DNA from: Trebouxia sp. TZW2008
Lineage: Eukaryota > Chlorophyta > Trebouxiophyceae > Trebouxiales > Trebouxiaceae
Reading direction: 5' to 3'
Length of the DNA stretch: 64,000 bases
Assembly (NCBI GenBank): GCA_002118135.1
Contig: BDIU01000204.1
Location: forward strand, 52,889-116,888
Position numbers and translations under genes: made by a program. The notes under the pieces were generated by a model. It made no database searches. It worked only from the letters and a program-made list of their open reading frames with translations, and had not been told where the DNA came from. The number at the start of each line of letters is the position of its first letter. Within the stretch, counting starts at the first letter, position 1. Shown here piece by piece: positions 57,401-64,000 of the stretch.

Positions 57401-57621
57401 GTGTGAGCTTCGCCTGTACCAAGGGCCGCTTTATCATCGAGCTTGCCCGGCGACCCCGCCAGGGCCGAAGCTTTAGCCTCAAGGCTGTCAGCCAGACATG
57501 GCTTGCTATGAGTCTGCTCCGCAGGAGCTTCAGCTTTGCGAGTGTTACAGTAAGGCTGCTGAGGGACCAGACCCCATCGCAAGCTGTTTTGAGGGCTCTT
57601 TGCAGTGCCAGTAGACCTTGA
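51440..57621 (-). CDS. Long unknown coiled-coil protein with an array of 66-nt exons
   Basis: Nineteen exons chain perfectly in phase, giving at least 955 residues: 57621-57196, 57091-56981, 56809-56663, 56515-56309, 56166-55606, 55535-55422, 55185-55108, 54925-54764, 54541-54485, 54412-54347, 54270-54205, 54114-54049, 53945-53880, 53775-53710, 53586-53497, 53251-53186, 53103-53005, 52219-51982, 51621-51440. The N-terminal half is Ser/Ala/Gln-rich and low complexity, with a basic patch RNKRKQAKRAAKSLRQSQ. A coiled coil (IRKLQGDSTHLQQQVDQQA) follows, then short helical units, six of them exactly 22 codons, and a compact C-terminal domain (GGQYLFFLPRDSDMVLGRM, AADAARRYLVIMNKLYG, IYAAVEKMLQEQTG). 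Seventeen consecutive introns are phase 0, unusually uniform. I do not recognise the family. The 5' end is unresolved: no ATG precedes the first exon in frame; it should lie between 57621 and about 57900. Confidence 0.7.
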
Positions 57622-58098
57622 CTGCCCGCAAGAAGGCTCGCTAGGCCTCACAAGCCACTTTCTCAATCAATCCATCACACTGCTCGCAATAGACCCGTGC
57701 CAGACGCCGCCAGCCTAGCAATTGCTTGCATCGATAGCGTCGACCAAAAGGTCTTGCATCAGAATGCTTTGACCAAAGCGACAGCGCTGACTTTGAAACC
57801 AGGCATAATCCCGGGGATGCAAAATGAGTAATTTAGAATGCCTGAAGACCCTTCCTTTTGCAGTCCAATTGCAAGCTGCTGTTCAAAGCTAAGAAACCCT
57901 TCATGACTCTTGGCGCCAGCATTGTTTTCTTGTGATGAGGCTTTTCTGAATCAGCTACCTGCTGGTAGCTGCGGTCGGCGAGGTCGTTCTAGCAGCAGCA
58001 ATCAGCACACTAGTCCTCAGTCACATACTTTCGGCGCCTTGCCCACTTTTTGGCGTTCCTGGATAGGTTTTGGTCCTTGTCAACCCACCTTTCATCGG

Positions 58099-61000
58099 AT
58101 GACACAAGCACTGAACCCCGAAAGATACGTTCCTGTAGAGGGCCTGGCCTCAGGTCAACGTTCTTCCGAAGGCTCAATCGAAGTAATCAATGACGGAGGT
58201 CGCAGCCCATCTTCCTTCTATAGTCCAGATGTGCGCAACAAGCGCTTCAGATTGGGTCGCGGCGGCTTTGCCTGTGTAGAGAGGTAAGGCGTCTGGAGCT
58301 GACCCTGGGGTTCACCGGGAGTGAAGCTGCTCAATAACTTACTTGTCGCCAGGTTCCACGAGCTAGGCACGAACAATGTAGTTGCTGTGAAAAAGATGCC
58401 CAAGGCTTCCAGAGAAGAGAATGATTCAATGTTTGGAACGGAGGCTCTGATACTAAGAGAAGCTTGCAAAATCCCAAGAGTGGTTCGACTCATTGGCTGC
58501 GCTTCTGCCCCTGACATGGACTGCTTGGTTCTTGAGTGAGTGCTGCTCCAGAGATCAGAAATAACAATTCTGCTTGAAGGTCATTTGCAAGCTCATTGGG
58601 CCACATCTGATTTGTCGCAAGGGTTCTTGTGCTTTGCCCAGGTTGGTGCAGGGGTCCAGCGTGAAAGATCTTATTCCCTCTACACCTCAGTTCACACCTG
58701 CCATGGAGTCTCAAACACTGGCAGTTGCCGCGCAGCTGGCAAACGTAAGCATTTGCTCAGCAATGGCCACTGCATGCGTCGACAAGCAAAGACCAGCTTG
58801 CATGATGGACCCAAGCCATGCAACTCAGTTTCTGCTCTGCAGACTTTGTGGCAACTACACTGCCACAGCAAGATTTGCCATCTTGACATGTCACCCAGCA
58901 ATGTGATGGTGCGGGAAGACTGTTGCAATGCATGGGACTCTGTGAGGCTCATCGACTTCGCATTTGCTCAACACTTCCGCACAGGTAGTGTTTGCTAGGA
59001 ATGGTCGCTAATGTGCAAGTTGCAATGTCATACACTGCATTGCAGCTGAGCAATTATGTATGCTGCGACTTTTGAGATTCCCTGCCATACAGATTGTTTT
59101 AACAGTTTTGCATCAGCGCCTGTGTAGCACAAGCAAGCACTTCAGCATCATCATGGGGTGCATTCTTTTGTTGCACATGATGCAGAGTCACATACCACGC
59201 TGCAAAAGGACGCATGCCATGTCCACTGCTGTGTATTGACCAATCAGCATCATGCATTCAAACGATGCCAAGGTAAATCCCAAAGCCAAGGTGTCTGCTG
59301 CAGGTGCCATTGACAAGCTTGTGGACACCAGAATCAAGGATGTCAAGCCATCAGGCATGACAATGCAGTATGCAGCTCCAGAGGTCTTGATGTCAACTCA
59401 GGTACAGCATGGCTTGTATGGGGAAGGTGAACACATCCAGAGGATCTTGATCAACGGCTGCGCAGCTGACATGTGGTCTTTTGGTTGCGTGCTGTATGAG
59501 CTGCTGACTGGCTGCAAAGCCTTTCCATTGCCTGACAAGGACTCTAGCCAGACAAGCTCCTCCAGTCACTCTTCTTCCTCAAGCCAGTCAAGTGCCTCCA
59601 GTCACCCTTCTTCCTCCAGCGAGTCAACATCCGGTTCTATATGTTGGCAGTGTGGTCAGGCCATGGACAGCCAAGTCACATGGGTAAGAGTTGCTTCTAG
59701 CAGTACGCTGATATTCTTGAAGCGCACACATAGCCTGCAATATACAGCAATTTGTTGTGCAGTCAAGCTTTCTAGTTGCCTTGACCTCCCCTGATGCCCG
59801 CCCTTGTCACAGACTCTACGTGCATTGCAACTTTGTTTCACTGATGCTGAAAGTCAATCTCTTCTCGCTTGTGCCCGCAACCTAATCTTGACTTGCACGG
59901 TAGATGTTGCTTGTTCGCCTGTTTACAGTGTGCCATGTCACTGAGGGCATGACCATCTCAAGCACATGGTGCAAAGATCCCACAAACTGTTGTCTGCAGG
60001 CCTTGGCGTTTCAAGCAGCACGGCAGCAGGATCTAGAGTTTGTTGACCATCCTATCATTCACAGACTTCAGCAATGCAGTGCAGAACCGTCAGCTGCTGC
60101 ACACTTCTTCACAACGCTGTTCAACCCCTGCCCACAAGAGCGCCTCACAAGCCACTCTGCATGTACTCATCCATACATAGTGGACACAGGCCTTCAGCTG
60201 GAAGAAGTCGCTCTCAAGCAAGCTGGTCGTCCAGAATCAGATGGTTTTGTAGGTACAGCAATTTCTCGTGTTGTCGTTATTGACTGCTCCATTTGCCAAG
60301 AAAGCTGCCCTTATATACTCAGCAGTGTAAGTGTAACTTCAGTCAGAATGCAGTGATCAATGATCAAATTCTAATGGCGTTGTTCTTGAAACAGACTGCC
60401 CTTATATTGAGTGTTCTTATCAGGAGAAATCACTGTTTTGTCTTGATTTGCATGTAGCCTCAGACTTGGCAGTAACTGATGTCTCTGAATGCTCTGCTAC
60501 AGAGCCCATATTTGCCATCCTCAAGCATCCAAATGCTTTTCATGCTGGTGAACCTGTTCTTGTGCCACAGTAGAAGGCATCAAGCCTTTCATGCATATTG
60601 TCATTGTCTTTCCCAAAGCTTGGACATTCAGTACCGTTCTTGCAGTTGCGCCCTTGATCTGTGATATCCTGGTGAGCTAAGCATTTTGGCGCTCTGGACA
60701 GCTGCTAACTGCGTGTTTTGGCCAGCAGGCACCATGCTGAGTGATATAGGGAGCCCGTATGACGACCCAGATGACTCGTCAGTTGCGTCTGACCAGTATG
60801 GGTCCGCAGTTTCTCACAATCCTGACAGCCCAGAGTCATTGGCTCAGCAGCAGACTGACTTTCATGACAACAATGATGAGACACAGGGATCTTCAGCTGA
60901 TGTGCCCATGCCTGCCAGGTAATGCAGTACACAACACTTTTGCCCATTTCCCACCCTGCTGCACTCGACAAGCAGCACATGCTTGGCCGCGTCCCTGTGT

Positions 61001-61568
61001 GACGCCATGTATCATCTTGCATATGGACGCACACTATGTATGCATGCTCTTGCAAAGGCAACCTGGTTGATGGTGACATCATGCACAGAAGCATTCCATT
61101 GGGCAAAGTCATCACAGTAACCTCTACATTATAGGGTGGTATGCATTAAGGCTTGCATGCCATGCAAACAGCTGTCTGGCTTTTACAAGCCAATCAATAA
61201 AACAATATAAAAAGGAGGAAATATACATGAAAGCAATGAGAAGTCTAATGAAACTACAGAGCACACGTCTCCAAACCCAGTTGGGACAAGAACTATAACA
61301 GTAAGTCAGAAATGCACGTCAAGCATTGAGCGTTTCTTGGGGCTGTGCAGGCCTGATGTTTCTGCTGGACCAGACTACCCTACTCAGATCCTTGGCTGGT
61401 GCTTGTCAGTAGCCAAGGCTGTGTGCCAGATAGGCCAGTGCTTGTGGAGTAGCATTGCAAGGTCATGCAGCAAGTGAGCCCAACCCAATCAGCCAGCGTG
61501 TGTCAGGTTATATCATTTTACAGCACAGGTCTTGCGAAAAACACCTCAGGCAATCGACACTAGCATAG
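58099..61568 (+). CDS. Atypical serine/threonine-type protein kinase
   Basis: Exons 58099-58283, 58353-58535, 58642-58744, 58843-58984, 59304-59683, 60000-60252, 60729-60918, 61351-61461 and 61529-61568 join in phase to give about 528 residues. Kinase motifs in order: glycine loop RLGRGGFACVE, VAVKKMPK (Lys), helix-C Glu in TEALILREA, catalytic loop HLDMSPSNVMV (HLD instead of HRD), RLIDFAFAQ (DFA instead of DFG), YAAPEVL (APE), and DMWSFGCVLYELLTG. A poly-Ser insert (about 59545-59640) interrupts the C-lobe before ALAFQAARQQDLEF and NPCPQERLTSHSACTHPYI, which ends the domain. An acidic Ser-rich tail follows. The missing HRD arginine and altered DFG suggest unusual regulation or reduced activity. 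Starts upstream of 58099 are open but lack ATG. The last exon is uncertain; an equally phase-compatible alternative is 62733-62841. Confidence 0.82.
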
Positions 61569-61745
61569 CCCCACAGTAGCCCTTTCCCTCCAGCACCTCC
61601 CCCCCAACGCAGCCCCACAGTAGCCCTTGCCTCCAGCACCACCCCTCCATCATAGCCCTACGGTCGCCCTTGCCTCCAGCACCTGCCCCCAGCATAGCCT
61701 GACAGCAGCCCTTGCCTCCAGCACCTCCCCACAACCACCCCCAGC
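61560..61745. repeat. Four tandem units of about 48 bp
   Basis: Units containing AGCATAGCCCCACAGTAGCCC and TTGCCTCCAGCACCTCCCC repeat about four times. Both strands stay open across the array (Ala/Pro-rich on plus, Gly/Trp-rich on minus), a typical artefact of a unit length divisible by three; I treat neither as proven coding. Confidence 0.75.
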
Positions 61746-63253
61746 ATAGCGCGGCAAAAGCCCTTGCCTCTAGCATTTCCCTAGCATTCGTTTCAGCTTC
61801 CAAGCCAGAAACAGCCCAGAGCACCAGTCCTGTGCTACTTGCAGTTGCCTGTCCCTTGCCCCAAGTCAGCATCAAGAGCATCTCTGCCAGCACAAATCAA
61901 CTGAAGGCGCCTAGTCTAGCAGCCTCAGCACCTTCCCCACCTTCTGCTTTTCTTCAGATCTCCCTCTAGCTTTTGTCATAGCTTCCTCCTCTTGCACTTC
62001 CTGCATAACCCCGGACAGCACCAGTGCTTTGCACGTCTTCAATTGAACTTTATTTCCTGTTGCAAGCTTCCCTGATGGTGTATGAGCTCAACATTGATGA
62101 GACCATCAGCGCCCTCAGCGAGCCCTCCATCATCACATGCAAAGCCCCCTTCACTGATGTGACAGCAGTCTTCGCTACCACCTCATGCAATCCCCTTTGG
62201 AACACCACGGCACTGGCCTTGGATGTTATCTGTTGTCACCTTGCTGCATTTAGCTCATCGAATTCTGTGCTGGACGTTTTCCAAGATCAGACCTTCAACA
62301 GCAACTGGTCAGCCATCATGTCATGAGCACTTTATTGTGGCAGCATGCCAGCAGTTAGCCTGCACAGCTGACATTGTTTGAAGGACGCTGCACTCATCAT
62401 AATACAAGGTGAGGCAGTAGAGAACATGTTGATTGCATATGATATGCATATGTCCAATTGCTTGTTGACCAGTGTTTGGCATGCTGCCAGCTTTTGCATA
62501 TGCAGCAAGCATGACACTCGGCTGTTAGACAATGTGCTTCACAACAGGCAGTGCGATGTTTACCGCATTGTCCTGATTACAGATGGCCTGTTTTGAAGGC
62601 CTCTGTGAGCAAGCATTGCTTTCTGCCTCATGTGTATAGCTCACACATTCTGCTCACAGTCTGCAACCCCTGCATGTCTGCTTGTTGATGACGCTGCACC
62701 GTTTGGCTTACATCCATGTCTCTGTTCTGCAGGCCTTATTCACATCTCGTGAAACATCAGAGCCAACTTAAGCAGCTCATATTGCAGAGCACAAGGCCAC
62801 AAGTTGCAGCCCAGGCAAGGGACGACGTGCACAGCAGCTGATCAAGCAACATTCTCTCAAGTAACTGCAGGTCAGCACTAAGATATCTCACAACGTGTTG
62901 AGTGCTTGTCAACTCTGTTGTCACTTGCAGAATTTCTTGTGGCTGCTGGGGAATGTGTGGCTGCTGCAGTCTGCAAGCATGCTTGCAATTCAAGCAATTG
63001 TGCTGAAAAGTGTGTATGCAGTATCGTTGTACTGCAACACGCACTTGCTGACAAAGATGTGGCAGTTTCTCTGAGTGACCCTGACAGTGTGCTGCCTTGT
63101 GCTGCAGATGATAGGGCAAATTGTCACACCTGGATGACGTCTCTGGATTCTGGTCGAGGGATGTCAATTTTGAACCTTGGACGGGGCCAAGGACCGCAGC
63201 AGATGCAGTCAGCAGCAGGTTCAGTGCAAGACAATAACAGCCTTTTGGTGTAG
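61746..63253 (+). other. Coding-like exons at the right end, gene not resolved
   Basis: Four stretches look coding: about 61760-61969 (SISLAFVSASKPETAQSTS), 62075-62326 (MVYELNIDETISALSEPSII, 83 codons to a stop), 62733-62841 (PYSHLVKHQSQLKQLILQS, after a TTCTGCAG acceptor), and the exon from 62931. From 62733 an AG|GCAAGG GC-type donor after QVAAQ would join the 62931 exon in phase 0 to give a hydrophobic sequence NFLWLLGNVWLLQSASMLA; the alternative frame of the same exon is open to 63253. Could be a further + gene or the 3' end of the kinase gene. Confidence 0.3.
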
Positions 63254-64000
63254 ACTGATGTGCAATGACAGCAAATGTAAACTGTGGAGACCGTTGTCTG
63301 ATTTATTAGGCTAGCAGCAGTCCCTTGCTCAACACTAGATGTTTGAGCAGGCCCAACCTGTAGCATGCTGACAGTGGTGGCAATGCAGTCATATGATAGC
63401 TTTCCATGGCCATTTCGTGTGATCACCTTGATTCCATTGTGACGGAGTTGGATGCTATGATAGTGTTCATCAGTATGCCCAGATTGGGACGCCGCATTTT
63501 GAAGACCAATCACAAAGTGTCAGAGCCGCATGTATATGAAAGTGTGATGATTAAACGTTGGCGTTTATGTCAACACCTTGCAGCAATTGTTCACCTAGCG
63601 CAAGCTTTGATGCTGCATGCAAAGTTTCAAGTCGTTTGCGTGCGACTATTTATGACTGACCAACGATGCGTTTTATGTAAGCTACTGGAGCTACCAGGCT
63701 GCAAATATGTAATCACATCATGAGAAAAGGGTCCATAAAGCATGAGTGAGTTGTGACCAACCATCTGACCATCCATGCAACAACAGGCATGCAGCGTTCA
63801 TCACATGCTCGCTGTGCTGAGATGTCAAACAGAATCCAAGTACACCCCGCTGATCAACTCAAATTTTGCAAACAGGGCAAGCAAAGTCACTACAAATAAT
63901 CACCCCCAGTTTTGACGGTACTTTGCCAATGTTTCACAGTGGTCGCCAGCAGTTGCCAATGACTTTGCCATGACTTTTTGGCATGGCAAAGGGGTACTCT
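63254..64000. other. Right edge, nothing supported
   Basis: A 105-codon frame at 63406-63723 (+) has no family resemblance and no splice-consistent partner; the rest shows only short frames. Confidence 0.3.

Noticed and set aside
61546..61893. 115-codon Gly/Trp-rich minus-strand frame
   Set aside because: Artefact of a tandem repeat whose period is a multiple of three; the opposite strand is equally open.
1..64000. tRNA, rRNA, intact transposon or LTR element
   Set aside because: None recognised by eye; no reverse transcriptase or transposase motif was found in any frame I examined. A covariance-model and repeat-library search would be needed to exclude them.

Overview
The window looks like nuclear DNA of a green alga, most likely a trebouxiophyte-type chlorophyte (genus not determinable from sequence alone). 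The reasons are: every recognisable gene is broken into many small exons by GT-AG or GC-AG introns; the gene set is plant/algal (EDM2-like PHD plus methyltransferase-like protein, plant-type DGAT2 with EPHS instead of HPHG, secreted alpha carbonic anhydrase); TGTAA motifs follow two of the stops; and TGCATGC-rich intron sequence is everywhere. I saw no bacterial operon structure, rRNA, tRNA or CRISPR. Exon models were built by hand from protein family similarity, splice consensus and reading-phase agreement, so internal exon borders are mostly firm while 5' starts are less so.

Layout: F-box protein N-terminus running off the left edge (-); alpha carbonic anhydrase (+); small unknown gene (+); a 10.5 kb EDM2-like gene (-); mitochondrial-type phosphatidylglycerophosphatase of the Gep4 family (-); ZC3H3-like CCCH zinc finger protein (+); membrane-anchored EPHX4-like epoxide hydrolase (+); UBA-PTH2 peptidyl-tRNA hydrolase (+); an uncertain small gene (-); type-2 diacylglycerol acyltransferase (-); retromer subunit VPS29 (+); TMEM256/DUF423 protein (-); unknown 179-residue protein (+); coding-like debris (+); type-1 methionine aminopeptidase (-); uncertain exons and a coiled-coil gene (-); a long unknown coiled-coil protein with an array of identical-length 66-nt exons (-); an atypical protein kinase (+); unresolved exons at the right end (+). 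Neighbours are functionally unrelated; several are divergent pairs sharing 200-550 bp promoters.

The most interesting signal is not a gene but how introns are built. In at least six introns, the exon edge next to a splice site (splice site included) has been copied tandemly into the intron, 1 to about 10 times, giving ladders of decoy acceptors or donors at graded states of decay. The same genes use GC-AG introns with a near-constant AG|GCAAGY donor unusually often (seven cases, about 7% of those modelled), and in one array the donor dinucleotide itself varies between copies (GC, GT). Together this suggests introns that grow by tandem duplication across splice junctions, with donor drift and probably alternative splicing as a consequence.
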